DNA of 64,000 bases from Paraburkholderia sprentiae WSM5005 (GTDB taxonomy: Bacteria > Pseudomonadota > Gammaproteobacteria > Burkholderiales > Burkholderiaceae), in contig NZ_CP017562.2 in the NCBI RefSeq assembly GCF_001865575.2, forward strand, positions 1,302,001-1,366,000, in the 5' to 3' direction. The notes beneath the pieces are model-generated. The model ran no database searches and had not been told where the DNA came from. It worked only from the letters and a program-made list of their open reading frames with translations. Positions within the stretch are counted from its first letter, which is position 1. Each line of letters starts with the position of its first letter. Made by a program: the position numbers and the translations under genes. Of this stretch, positions 54,765-61,840 are shown one piece after another.

Positions 54765-54995
54765 ATGTCGATGCAGTACGACCCCCTTGCCCTGTTTGGG
54801 AAACGCCTAGTCGAGCTTCGCAAGGCGCGCGGCTGGTCACAGGAGCGCCTTGCGCTCGAAAGTGGGCTAGCCCGGTCGTACGTTGGTGGCATCGAAAGGG
54901 GGCAGCGCAACATTGCCCTCTATAACATCTGCGTGCTGGCCGCCACACTCGGCGTTTCTCCCGCTTCCATGCTGGATTTTGATGAGCTCACGTGA
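54765..54995 (+). CDS. XRE-family HTH regulator
   Basis: 76 residues from MSMQYDPLALFGKRL. The entire protein is a Cro/C1-type helix-turn-helix: RLVELRKARGWSQERLALESGLARSYVGGIERGQRNIALYNICVLAATLGVSPASML. Size and composition fit small ICE or phage regulators; a longer frame upstream is open but has no good start. Regulated targets unknown, possibly the maintenance genes that follow from 55.4 kb. Confidence 0.88.
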   Translation: MSMQYDPLALFGKRLVELRKARGWSQERLALESGLARSYVGGIERGQRNIALYNICVLAATLGVSPASMLDFDELT

Positions 54996-55167
54996 CATTG
55001 CGTGACTGGCCTGCTGTGCAATCCCACCCACTTTCCGCAATCAGAGCGCCGGCCTGTCCGTCGACCTGCCGAGTCTTCGCTTGTGAGACATCGTGACGCA
55101 TCGGGAGATCAAGTTCAATCCCGTCAAATTCATTTGAACAGCGAACAAAATGATCGAGCAAATCGTC

Positions 55168-55195
55168 TTGATTTTTCGGTATCGCCGACTATGAT
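55168..55195 (+). promoter_or_regulatory. Sigma-70-type promoter of the replication gene
   Basis: -35 TTGATT (55168-55173), 16-base spacer, -10 TATGAT (55190-55195), in a local AT-rich stretch. Good match to the consensus and 207 bp before the STY4534-like start. Confidence 0.6.
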
Positions 55196-55245
55196 TCGCG
55201 ATTGAAGTTGCCCGCTGGAGCCCATCCAGCATCCTTCGCAGTACC

Positions 55246-55300
55246 GTCGCTCGTGCGACACCTTTCGCGGTTCGCTTCGTCCCAGTGTCTGGACCACCGC
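55246..55300 (+). ncRNA. Two-stem leader element, copy 1
   Basis: Stem A GTCGC-TCGT-GCGAC (55246-55259) directly followed by ACCTTTC, then stem B GCGGT (55267-55271) / ACCGC (55296-55300), whose loop contains CTTCGTCCCAGTGTCTGGAC. The same layout recurs at 56395 and 61007. Lies in the leader of the DUF3577-family gene. A DUF3577 RNA motif has been proposed upstream of such genes; whether this is the same structure is untested. Confidence 0.45.
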
Positions 55301-55330
55301 AGGTCTTTTGACCGGAAGCTTTCCTTTCTT

Positions 55331-55365
55331 GCCCGTCTGGGGAATTGTCATTCCCCGACACGGGC
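55331..55365 (+). promoter_or_regulatory. GC hairpin in the STY4534 leader
   Basis: Core GGGGAAT-TGTC-ATTCCCC (55339-55356), extendable by outer arms GCCCGT/ACGGGC. A second weak stem CGATTC (55371-55376) / GAATCG (55394-55399) overlaps the Shine-Dalgarno region just before the ATG. Confidence 0.55.
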
Positions 55366-55401
55366 CGTGGCGATTCCCCCTTTTCGTTCTGGAGAATCGT
55401 C

Positions 55402-56082
55402 ATGAATCAATCTGTCGAACCCCGCAAGTATTTCGACCTTCATCTGTGCGGCCTCGGGTATCTGTCCCGTGTCCGCGATGTTACGGCCAGAGGCAATGGC
55501 CGCAGCAAGGCCAAGCCCTTCCTCGCCTGCGCCATCTCCGCGTTTCACGGCGATCCGAACGTCGAGAATGGTGTCGTGTATCTTCCGCTGGACCTGATCG
55601 TCTCGGGCGAGAAGGCGAAGGAAGCTGTGCGCGCCGTGATGAACGACGTCAATGATCCGGACGTCAAAGTCCTCGTCTCCTTCCGCGCGGGCGATCATTA
55701 CATCCGTACCTTCGAGCGTACCGGCAACCGCGCGGGCGAGACCGGCGCTGTCCTCAAGGGGCGTCTGCTCAAGCTTTTCTGGATCAAGGTCGACGGCCAG
55801 GAAGTTTACCGTGACGAAAGCGACCGCGAAGACGACGACGCTGAAGCAGGCGCCGACACTCCCGCGGAGACCATCAACGGGCATGAACCGTCGACGAGCG
55901 ATCGCGATCGCGATCGCCGCGATACGCCTTCTGCTGAGGGACCGGCCAACAGCCGCGACATCGGAGCGTCAAGCAACGATGCGGCAGCGGCCGAACGCAC
56001 CAACGCGCGCAGCAACCGCTATCCGCCGCTGCGCCGTCATGCGAACGGGAGCGCCCGTCGCCCGTCCGCCAACGCCGAATGA
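55402..56082 (+). CDS. STY4534-family ICE replication protein (DUF3577)
   Basis: 226 residues from MNQSVEPRKYFDLHLCGLGYLSRVRDV. The N-terminal 140 residues hold the DUF3577 core (KPFLACAISAFHG, VENGVVYLPLDLIVSGEKAKEAV, LVSFRAGDHYIRTFERTG and GRLLKLFWIKVDG). The C-terminal 80 residues are acidic then basic and low complexity. The family occurs in SPI-7/ICEclc-like elements and is annotated as ICE replication protein, though I cannot see a catalytic motif. Preceded by a promoter and structured leader; followed by the hairpin cluster at 56.3 kb. Confidence 0.85.
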   Translation: MNQSVEPRKYFDLHLCGLGYLSRVRDVTARGNGRSKAKPFLACAISAFHGDPNVENGVVYLPLDLIVSGEKAKEAVRAVMNDVNDPDVKVLVSFRAGDHYIRTFERTGNRAGETGAVLKGRLLKLFWIKVDGQEVYRDESDREDDDAEAGADTPAETINGHEPSTSDRDRDRRDTPSAEGPANSRDIGASSNDAAAAERTNARSNRYPPLRRHANGSARRPSANAE

Positions 56083-56274
56083 CCGGCGCCCCTCGGTCCC
56101 CGCCTCGTGCGGGGGCTTCCTCTCGCGCATGACCGGACGGCCGGTTTTCCAGGGCGGAACTCCCCGAGCCCGCTCCGGAAAGCCGGTACCGTCCCGCAGA
56201 TCGTCGAACGGGTCCACGGTGGCCCCACTACGCCGTGCCGTTTGCGCCGGACCGATCGTTCCGGCCCAGACACG

Positions 56275-56414
56275 CGCCTGGCAGGGGTTAACTGCCAGGC
56301 GTTATGCCTCATTGGCCCTCACTGCCAGTCGGCGCCAATGAGGGCCAATGAGGCATAACGTGTTCACTGCCGACCTGCCAGTTGCAGGTCCGTCTGTCGC
56401 CGCGTCAGGCGACA
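56275..56414. repeat. Cluster of inverted repeats including one with 22-bp arms
   Basis: Four hairpins follow each other. First: CGCCTGGCAG/CTGCCAGGCG (56275-56284, 56292-56301). Second: 22-base perfect arms at 56300-56321 and 56339-56360 around a 17-base loop. Third: GACCTGC/GCAGGTC (56372-56390). Fourth: TGTCGCC/GGCGACA (56395-56414). The right arm of the large repeat contains GCCAATGAGG twice in tandem (56334-56353). It lies directly after the replication protein gene, which suggests an origin. Confidence 0.7.
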
Positions 56415-56455
56415 CCTTCACAGCCCTCTTCCGGTGCCATTGTCTGCACGGCTGT
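56395..56455 (+). ncRNA. Two-stem leader element, copy 2
   Basis: Stem A TGTCGCC/GGCGACA (56395-56401, 56408-56414), then CCTTC, then stem B ACAGCC (56420-56425) / GGCTGT (56450-56455) enclosing CTTCCGGTGCCATTGTCTGC. The loop aligns with that of copy 3 (CTTTCCGGCGCCTTCGTCTGC). Lies 134 bp upstream of the antirestriction start. Confidence 0.5.
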
Positions 56456-56529
56456 ACCCGCGTCGCCATGATGCCGGGTCCGGAATAGCTCGCTTCCCCG
56501 CTCTCAAGTAGTTCCTTTGTTCAACCCTC

Positions 56530-56585
56530 GCGGGGAATGCGCTTCCCCGCCCGGGCAGCCATCCTCCGCTCCTTTTCCGGAGGAT
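56530..56585 (+). promoter_or_regulatory. GC hairpin plus Shine-Dalgarno-sequestering hairpin
   Basis: GCGGGGAA-TGCGC-TTCCCCGC (56530-56550) is followed by ATCCTCCG (56561-56568), a nine-base loop and CGGAGGAT (56578-56585). The 3' arm of the second hairpin is the ribosome site of the ATG at 56589, so the eight-pair perfect stem would block translation unless opened. Confidence 0.65.
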
Positions 56586-56588
56586 GTC

Positions 56589-57008
56589 ATGAACGAGACC
56601 ACTGAAACGCACGGCATCGTGGCCACCCTCGTGCCCGAGGACCGTCGTATGGAAATCCTGCCGCGATACTTCGGCAAGCATATGATCCGCGCCGAATTCG
56701 CTGTTTACGCCGCAATGTCGTCGTTGTGCCCGACCTACCACGGCGGATTCTGGGACTACGTCGAGCTGTCCAACGGCGCGTTCTACATGACGCCTCGTCT
56801 GGATGGCCCGCTGCCCATCACCTGCGACGGCAACGGATACGATGGCGAAATGAGCAGTGACGCCGCCGGTATTGTTGCCAGCCTCTTCGCACTGAACGCC
56901 ATGGCGTGGTCGACAGAAGACGCGCATTTTACGGAGCTCTATCACAGGCTGCTCGCCTTCGTCCCGTCACACCCTGACGCGCGCCAGATCTTTGCGGCAA
57001 TCGATTGA
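56589..57008 (+). CDS. Antirestriction protein, ArdB/KlcA family
   Basis: 139 residues from MNETTETHGIVATLVPEDRRMEILPRYFGKHMIRAEFAVYAAMSSLCPTYHGGFWDYVELSNGAFYMTP, the full and typical ArdB/KlcA sequence (family length about 140-170). It lets incoming element DNA escape type I restriction without mimicking DNA charge. The start is fixed by GGAGGA four bases upstream, which is buried in a perfect hairpin, suggesting translational control. Confidence 0.9.
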   Translation: MNETTETHGIVATLVPEDRRMEILPRYFGKHMIRAEFAVYAAMSSLCPTYHGGFWDYVELSNGAFYMTPRLDGPLPITCDGNGYDGEMSSDAAGIVASLFALNAMAWSTEDAHFTELYHRLLAFVPSHPDARQIFAAID

Positions 57009-57042
57009 CGGGCGGACGGAATGACGCCCAGCCCCCCTTCAA

Positions 57043-57093
57043 GCCTTGCGGAACGCAGCCCGCAGGGCGCGTCTCCGCCACATTTCCGGAGAC
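57043..57093 (+). promoter_or_regulatory. GC hairpin plus Shine-Dalgarno-sequestering hairpin
   Basis: GCCTTGCGG (57043-57051) pairs with CCGCAGGGC (57060-57068, one G-U). Then GTCTCCG (57071-57077) pairs with CGGAGAC (57087-57093), which contains the ribosome site of the ATG at 57098. Same arrangement as upstream of 56589. Confidence 0.55.
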
Positions 57094-57097
57094 AACG

Positions 57098-57685
57098 ATG
57101 TCAATCCGCACTCCCATCACCCCTTCCCGCCCTGCCATCAGCAAGTCCGATACGAGTATGCGGCACTGGTCACTGGCACGCGGGAACTGCTTCCAGCAGG
57201 GACCGGCATCACAGCTTCATGCCGCCGACCAGCCCGATGATGACGGCGATCCGTCGCAGCAGGCTTTTCAGTGCCGCGACGGGCGCACATTGCCGCGCTA
57301 TACGGTGCAGAGCGTCGATCTTCCCGACGGCCTCTACCTCGGGCTCTTCAACGGACGCGACGATCCGCTTGGGTCCCCGCTCGTTACAGGGTTTGATGGA
57401 CCGCTGATCGGCCGGCTGCGTTATTGCCACACCGTCGAGACCCGCGACCTCAAGCTCGAATTCCTCGATCCGTTCGAGGGTTATCGGTTCTTCCCCGACA
57501 TGGAGCACGTGGCCGGACGCGACGGGCAGACGCCTGGCGGCAGGATCACGATGCCGATCCAGCTCATGCTGAACGCGGGAGCGATCGTTTTCGACGGACG
57601 GTATTTCGCCGACTGGACAGTCTTCGTTATCAGCTCGGTGCGTACCGTCATCGGTCGCGACCTTCGCTCACAACGGCGCGTGTGA
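57098..57685 (+). CDS. Hypothetical ICE protein
   Basis: 195 residues from MSIRTPITPSRPAIS. The first 70 residues are polar and probably disordered; the rest looks folded (RYTVQSVDLPDGLYLGLFNGRDDPLGSP, GPLIGRLRYCHTVETRDLKLEFLDPF, GGRITMPIQLMLNAGAIVFDGRYFADWTVFVIS). No membrane segments or signal. No family recognised. Position within the maintenance module and a hairpin-controlled ribosome site support that it is real. Confidence 0.72.
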   Translation: MSIRTPITPSRPAISKSDTSMRHWSLARGNCFQQGPASQLHAADQPDDDGDPSQQAFQCRDGRTLPRYTVQSVDLPDGLYLGLFNGRDDPLGSPLVTGFDGPLIGRLRYCHTVETRDLKLEFLDPFEGYRFFPDMEHVAGRDGQTPGGRITMPIQLMLNAGAIVFDGRYFADWTVFVISSVRTVIGRDLRSQRRV

Positions 57686-57778
57686 CCAGAGACTTGCACC
57701 GCATCACCTCATTCTTCCAACTGCACCAGATCAACGGTGCATTCCGCGCGGGGCATCACACCGACTTTGGGAGCAATG

Positions 57779-57799
57779 CCTCGAATCACTTGTGCGAGG
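57779..57799 (+). promoter_or_regulatory. Short Shine-Dalgarno-sequestering stem
   Basis: CCTCG (57779-57783) and CGAGG (57795-57799) with an 11-base loop; the 3' arm is the ribosome site of the ATG at 57806. Confidence 0.4.
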
Positions 57800-57805
57800 T
57801 ACACC

Positions 57806-58341
57806 ATGGGATGGCTCTTTAGTCATGGACAGACGCGTGCGCAACTGATTGCATGCCTCACACGCAATGAGGAGCACGATGACTGTGCACGTCGCTGCTT
57901 GCGCCACTGTAGCAGTGCAACGTGCTCTGGACGGTTTGGGAAATTGAACGCCCCGGCAACACGCCGCTGCGTTACATCGGCTGCGACCTGCTCGCCTGGG
58001 ACAAAGGCTGCGCCGGCTGGGGCTACAAGGACCTGTGCGAGGAAATGGAGCCGTTCTATTACTCGTGCCCGCTCGCGTATCTCGAGATGGTCCCGCCCGC
58101 TTCACCTCCATGGCGCGAAAAGGTCCGCGTGTGGCATGCGGCGCGCTCGCGTGTGTTGAGGCCCGGCGACATGCTAACGCTCAAAGGGCTGTCGATCACC
58201 GAGGCCGTCGTCGTCAGCCGGCAGCATCGCACGTGGATCGTCGAAAGTGGCGGTCAGCTGTTCCGCTTTCCGCCCCGGCTGTTTCATCACATCGTCCAGC
58301 AACGACGCTCCAGCGAACCTGCCCGGCAACCCATTAGCTAG
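57806..58341 (+). pseudogene. DUF6927-like ICE protein with a one-base frameshift
   Basis: The frame starting at 57806 reads MGWLFSHGQTRAQLIACLTRNEEHDDCARRCLRHCSS; near 57917 the coding frame shifts and continues NVLWTVWEIERPGNTPLRYIGCDLLAWDKGCAGWGYKDLCEEMEPFYYSCPLAYLEMVPP to 58341. The joined sequence follows the DUF6927 pattern I recall (MGWLF..., GNVLW, WGYK...YYYSCPLSYLE). Restoring one G (AGTGC to AGTGGC) repairs the frame. A GTG at 57922 could start a shorter protein of 139 residues. Either a true mutation or a sequencing error. Confidence 0.6.
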
Positions 58342-58389
58342 GTTCGTCAATGCCGCATAGGCGTGTGGCCCGGTTGCCGGGTCATTTCT

Positions 58390-58413
58390 GAAGCGCCGCA
58401 CCGGTGGCGCTTC
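58390..58413 (+). terminator. Hairpin after the DUF6927-like gene
   Basis: GAAGCGCC (58390-58397) pairs with GGCGCTTC (58406-58413) around GCACCGGT; a smaller CCCGG-TTG-CCGGG stem lies at 58369-58381. No T-run follows, so the role is open: factor-dependent termination, processing or mRNA stabilisation. Confidence 0.4.
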
Positions 58414-58561
58414 GGTGAAGACCCATTGCTCTCGATCCGTTCGATGCGGATCCGTGCGTCGCCGCTTCATGTGAAAGCTACAGCCTCTTCCGGCACGCTC
58501 ATCGGTTACCTGCCCGTCACGCTGGCAGACAGAATCGATCCGTATCTCTTCAACCCACCCC

Positions 58562-58610
58562 GCGGGACGCCATGCCCGAGAGGGTGCGTCCCGCCTCACC
58601 TTCTGGAGGC
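58562..58610 (+). promoter_or_regulatory. GC hairpin plus Shine-Dalgarno stem before the DUF3275 gene
   Basis: GCGGGACGC (58562-58570) pairs perfectly with GCGTCCCGC (58586-58594). A second stem GCCTC (58593-58597) / GAGGC (58606-58610) includes the ribosome site TGGAGG of the GTG at 58614. The two stems share two bases and could be alternatives. Confidence 0.55.
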
Positions 58611-58613
58611 ATC

Positions 58614-59174
58614 GTGATCTCTCTTTCCGGCACGCTCGACGTGCGCACCATCAAGGGCAGCAACGGCCCGTTCCAGGTCGGCGAACTAACCACGTCTGTC
58701 GGCGAATTCAAGGTCAAGGACAAGGTGCTCGAGCAGTTCGAGCCCGGCGCCTATACCGGTACGTTCCTGATCGACAAGATCTATCCGCACAGCTACGTGT
58801 GGTACGGCAAGGTCACCGTCGAGATCCGCGCGAGGCTCGCCGATGTGCAGCTCGACAACGATGAGCCATTCAGCGAGACCGGTCAGGCACCGTCCTCGAC
58901 CGAGCCGGATCCGGCCGACGAGGAACGCATACCCAGTGCCGCAGCCCCCGCGCATGCTGACCAAGGGCCGTCCCCCGCACAAACCGAAGGCGATTCTGGC
59001 GAGCTGTATCTGCCCGACCTGTTCGGAACCGAGCTGGCCGATGCGATTGTCGCCAGCCAGCCAGTGAAGCTCGACCCAACCGTTGACCGCGGCGTGTTCC
59101 GTCAGCAACGCGACCAGCTTCGCGCATTCGGTTACGCCTTCCAGGCCTCCAGCCAGACCTGGCTCAAAGCCTGA
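58614..59174 (+). CDS. DUF3275-family ICE protein
   Basis: 186 residues from a GTG start (reads MISLSGTLDVRTIKGSNGPFQVGELTTSVGEFKVKDKVLEQFEPGAYTGTFLIDKIYPHSYVWYGKVTVEIRARLADVQL). The N-terminal 80 residues are a beta-rich OB-like domain, the middle is a disordered acidic linker, and the C-terminus (ELYLPDLFGTELADAI...VKLDPTVDRGVFRQQRDQLRAFGYAF) is the conserved end. DUF3275 genes are found in ICEclc/PAGI-type elements; function unknown. Confidence 0.84.
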   Translation: MISLSGTLDVRTIKGSNGPFQVGELTTSVGEFKVKDKVLEQFEPGAYTGTFLIDKIYPHSYVWYGKVTVEIRARLADVQLDNDEPFSETGQAPSSTEPDPADEERIPSAAAPAHADQGPSPAQTEGDSGELYLPDLFGTELADAIVASQPVKLDPTVDRGVFRQQRDQLRAFGYAFQASSQTWLKA

Positions 59175-59188
59175 TTCCTTCCACTTGC

Positions 59189-59220
59189 GGCGTGCCGGGC
59201 CTTCCGGCGAACGGCACGCC
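59189..59220 (+). promoter_or_regulatory. GC hairpin before the DUF6094 gene
   Basis: Perfect nine-base arms GGCGTGCCG (59189-59197) and CGGCACGCC (59212-59220), 20 bp upstream of the ATG at 59241. The ribosome site TTGGAG lies after it and is not clearly paired. Confidence 0.5.
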
Positions 59221-59240
59221 ACGATTCGTTGGAGATTGAC

Positions 59241-60347
59241 ATGGCCCTGATCTTTCCCCGCCTCGCCCGAAATTTCGTGAAAAACGGCTACTTCCCGACG
59301 GATGCCGTCACGCTCGGACGGATCATCCCGGCACTCGCGCTGGCCGATCCAGACCGCCCTGTACGGTTGCTCGATCCATGTTGCGGCGAAGGCGCCGCGC
59401 TATACGAGCTAAAGGACGCACTAGGAAGGCAGTCCGCAACCCCTAATGCGATCCGCGCATTTGGCGTCGAGTATGACCGCCAGCGTGCATGGCACGCGAA
59501 GGATGTCCTGGAGACCGTGGCACACACCGACATCCACGACATGTTCATCACCGCCCGCAGCATGGGGCTGCTGTTCCTGAACCCGCCGTATGGCGACGTC
59601 GTATCGGACAAGGCTCAGACTGGCGAGCGTCAGCCGGACCGTCTGGAGAAGCTCTTCTATCTGAAGGCGGTTCCCTGGCTCGCGTTCGGTGGCGTGCTCG
59701 TGCTGATCGTGCCGTACTACGTGATGGACCGCGAGTTCGCCACGATGATCGCTCGAAACTTCACACACGTCGAAGTGTTTCTCGCGCCCGACCAGACGTT
59801 CAAACAGCTCGTCCTCTTCGGCGTCAAGCGTCGCGCAGATGGTGTCGACACCTCACTGGCCGCACGCCTCGCACGTATCAGCGACGGTGAACTGCCACCG
59901 GGACTGCCCGAGCACTGGACCGCACGACCGTATTGCATTCCATCGGCCGCCGGTGAACAGGCCTTCATGTCCACACGGATCGATGCGCCGCAGCTCGAGC
60001 ACGAACTGCAACGCCTGCAGCACGCCACGCTCTGGCCGCAGTTTGCTGCGATGTTCGCAGCAAAGGCGGTCACGCCTCGCCGTCCCCTGCGCGACCTGTC
60101 CGACTGGCACCTCGCTCTCGCACTTGCCGCCGGCCAGATTACCGGTGTGGTTACCGGCGTTGACGGCACACGCCTGCTCATCCGCGGCGACACCGTCAAG
60201 CAGAAAGAGCAGGAAGTCCAGATCGAGGAAACGGACAAGGGCGAGATCCGGACCACGATCCTGATGCGCGACCGGTTCGTTCCCACGATCGCGGGCATTG
60301 ACTTCACGCCCGGCCCGAATCTCGGCCGCGTTGTCACGATCCGCTAG
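59241..60347 (+). CDS. DUF6094-type SAM-dependent DNA methyltransferase-like protein
   Basis: 368 residues from MALIFPRLARNFVKNGYFPTD. AdoMet-binding motif LLDPCCGEGAALYEL (43-57) and catalytic NPPYGD (114-119) define an N6-adenine-type Rossmann methyltransferase, followed by LVLIVPYYVMDREFATMIARNF. The C-terminal 150 residues have no known motif. Likely modifies DNA of the element (possible protection from restriction) but a non-DNA substrate cannot be excluded. Part of the maintenance module between DUF3275 and unknown proteins. Confidence 0.82.
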   Translation: MALIFPRLARNFVKNGYFPTDAVTLGRIIPALALADPDRPVRLLDPCCGEGAALYELKDALGRQSATPNAIRAFGVEYDRQRAWHAKDVLETVAHTDIHDMFITARSMGLLFLNPPYGDVVSDKAQTGERQPDRLEKLFYLKAVPWLAFGGVLVLIVPYYVMDREFATMIARNFTHVEVFLAPDQTFKQLVLFGVKRRADGVDTSLAARLARISDGELPPGLPEHWTARPYCIPSAAGEQAFMSTRIDAPQLEHELQRLQHATLWPQFAAMFAAKAVTPRRPLRDLSDWHLALALAAGQITGVVTGVDGTRLLIRGDTVKQKEQEVQIEETDKGEIRTTILMRDRFVPTIAGIDFTPGPNLGRVVTIR

Positions 60348-60369
60348 CGCGGGTCACGTCTTCAACCCC

Positions 60370-60416
60370 GCGGGGCCTTGCCCCGCAGGGGGCAGGTTCC
60401 GCCCTGCAAGGACACC
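60370..60416 (+). promoter_or_regulatory. Hairpins before the gene at 60423
   Basis: GCGGGGC-CTT-GCCCCGC (60370-60386) followed by GCAGGG (60385-60390) / CCCTGC (60402-60407). A weaker alternative pairs GGTTCC (60395-60400) with GGA-C-ACC (60110-equivalent bases at 60410-60416), which would cover the AAGGA ribosome site. Confidence 0.4.
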
Positions 60417-60422
60417 CGAATC

Positions 60423-60875
60423 ATGACTGATACAAGCCCCACGAACCAGCCACTGCCTGCTTACCTGGTCGGCTATAGCCTCGACCACGCGCACCGGGTC
60501 GTCGTCGGCATCCGGGCCGCCAGCGCGGAGGCGGCCCGCGCCATCGCGCGTGCGGCATTCGACGCCGGTACGTTGTGGGATGACGCGCCGAACATGCCGC
60601 TGCTCTACGACGACTATGAGGAACTCGACGGACAGGTCCTCAGTTTCGATGCGACGGGCGTCACGGCATGGCCGGCCGCCGACGTCTCGGTCCGTGCTGT
60701 GCGACTGCACGCAGCCGCACACCAACTCCTCGCGTTCGCACGACTCGTCGACGAACGATTGCCTCAAGCAGCTGCGATCGAGACCTGGCATCCCGAAGCC
60801 TTGGTGTCGATGACCCTCACGGCCGGAAAGGTCCGTGAACTTCGCGCCTTGCTCGGAACGCTGACTGGCTGCTGA
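60423..60875 (+). CDS. Hypothetical ICE protein
   Basis: 150 residues from MTDTSPTNQPLPAYLVGYSLDHAHRVVVGIRAASAEAARAIARAAFDAGTLWDD. The N-terminal half looks like an alpha/beta fold; the C-terminal half is helical (AVRLHAAAHQLLAFARLVDERL, LTAGKVRELRALLGTL). Cytoplasmic, no family recognised. It is in line with the other maintenance genes and has a hairpin leader. Confidence 0.68.
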   Translation: MTDTSPTNQPLPAYLVGYSLDHAHRVVVGIRAASAEAARAIARAAFDAGTLWDDAPNMPLLYDDYEELDGQVLSFDATGVTAWPAADVSVRAVRLHAAAHQLLAFARLVDERLPQAAAIETWHPEALVSMTLTAGKVRELRALLGTLTGC

Positions 60876-60918
60876 CCGCGGCCGTTCCTTCTACACCTCT
60901 GTGCGCCCTGTCTCCATG

Positions 60919-60960
60919 GCGCTTTCCCCGACCGTTCACCAGGACGCTCAAGGAAAGCGC
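60919..60960 (+). repeat. Inverted repeat after the gene at 60423
   Basis: GCGCTTTCC (60919-60927) and GGAAAGCGC (60952-60960), nine perfect base pairs around a 24-base loop. It lies between two genes in the same direction with no T-run after it. Confidence 0.45.
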
Positions 60961-61006
60961 TTCGCGGTGCACGTTTTCCCGCTGGTCGGCCGGTAGCAGA
61001 CCCGTC

Positions 61007-61081
61007 GTCGCCCGTGACGCGACACCTTCAGCGGTACCCCAGCCGCTTCTTTCCGGCGCCTTCGTCTGCGCGGCGGCGGCT
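61007..61081 (+). ncRNA. Two-stem leader element, copy 3
   Basis: Stem A GTCGC-CCGTGAC-GCGAC (61007-61023) then ACCTTC, stem B AGCCGC (61041-61046) / GCGGCT (61076-61081) enclosing CTTTCCGGCGCCTTCGTCTGC. It shares GCGACACCTTCA exactly with copy 2 (61019-61030 versus 56409-56420). Lies 85 bp upstream of the gene at 61166. Confidence 0.5.
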
Positions 61082-61165
61082 CCCTTGCGGACGCCCCGGA
61101 ATCTTCCTTAACCCACCCGGGTCAGCGCCCGATGGGTGCGCCGGGCATTCACGCTGGAGCACCCC

Positions 61166-61777
61166 ATGCCATATCCCATCAAGGAACTGCAGGACATCTT
61201 CATCGATGCCTGCGTGCGTGCACCCGATGGCGAGCTCGCCTTCGTGTCCGTCTTCGGTCGCGATGGCGCCGTTCAGCAGCTTTACGCCTCGCTACATCTG
61301 GGCGTCCAGGAGGGCGGCATCCGTCAGATCACCCTGCTTGACCCCGACAGCAGCCAGCCGATCGTCACCGTACCTATCGGCGATCCGCGGCGGCTGGACA
61401 AATACAGCGGTCGTCTGCCGAAAGACAACCTCTTCGGCAACCTCGTGCATACGTGGATCTACGACGAGTCGCTGCTGACACCGTCAAAAGCCACCGGCTC
61501 GGCATGGCTGCTGGTTGACCGAGAAACCCACACGCACGACGAAGCGTCGCTGGAAGCACGCGTGTGGTCGCTTATTGAACAGCTCAGTCCGATACCGCTG
61601 CTGCCGCACTGGCGCTCCCTGGTCCTCGCCAGCCTCGGAGCGCAAATGGTCAGCAGGCTCGACGAGACACCTTACTCACCCGTCGGACGCATCCACGCTT
61701 TCCGGATCGCACTCCCTGGCTCCTTCACCGAGGCGATTTCCAGCTTGGTCCGCAGCGGCGCGCTCGCAATCGACTAA
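61166..61777 (+). CDS. Hypothetical ICE protein
   Basis: 203 residues from MPYPIKELQDIFIDACVRAPDGELAFVSVFGRDGAVQQLYASLHLG. Alternating hydrophobic strands suggest a compact alpha/beta fold; no signal, no membrane helix. The last third is helical (ARVWSLIEQLSPIPLLPHWRSLVLASLGAQMV). No family recognised. The start has TGGAG nine bases upstream; a stem GGGTGC (61134-61139) / GCACCC (61159-61164) encloses that site. Same strand as the helicase gene that follows after 118 bp. Confidence 0.7.
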   Translation: MPYPIKELQDIFIDACVRAPDGELAFVSVFGRDGAVQQLYASLHLGVQEGGIRQITLLDPDSSQPIVTVPIGDPRRLDKYSGRLPKDNLFGNLVHTWIYDESLLTPSKATGSAWLLVDRETHTHDEASLEARVWSLIEQLSPIPLLPHWRSLVLASLGAQMVSRLDETPYSPVGRIHAFRIALPGSFTEAISSLVRSGALAID

Positions 61778-61840
61778 CCCCTCCGCCGGTCTTGCCGCCC
61801 CTGGATGCGCTGGCGGCCCTCTCTTTATTTTCCTAATCTG

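Larger units (their letters stand above)
54996..55401. other. Leader region of the maintenance module
   Basis: About 400 bp with no gene. It contains a sigma-70-like promoter (55168-55195), the two-stem element at 55246-55300, a GGTC-TTTT-GACC mini-hairpin at 55302-55313 and the GC hairpin at 55331-55365. A transcript from the promoter would have a structured leader of about 200 nt. Confidence 0.55.
56083..56588. other. Structured non-coding region between replication and antirestriction genes
   Basis: About 500 bp with no convincing gene but dense inverted repeats: the cluster at 56275-56414, the two-stem element at 56395-56455, the GC hairpin at 56530-56550 and the SD hairpin at 56561-56585. 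Candidate functions are origin of replication or transfer, transcription termination and control of the next gene. Confidence 0.6.
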
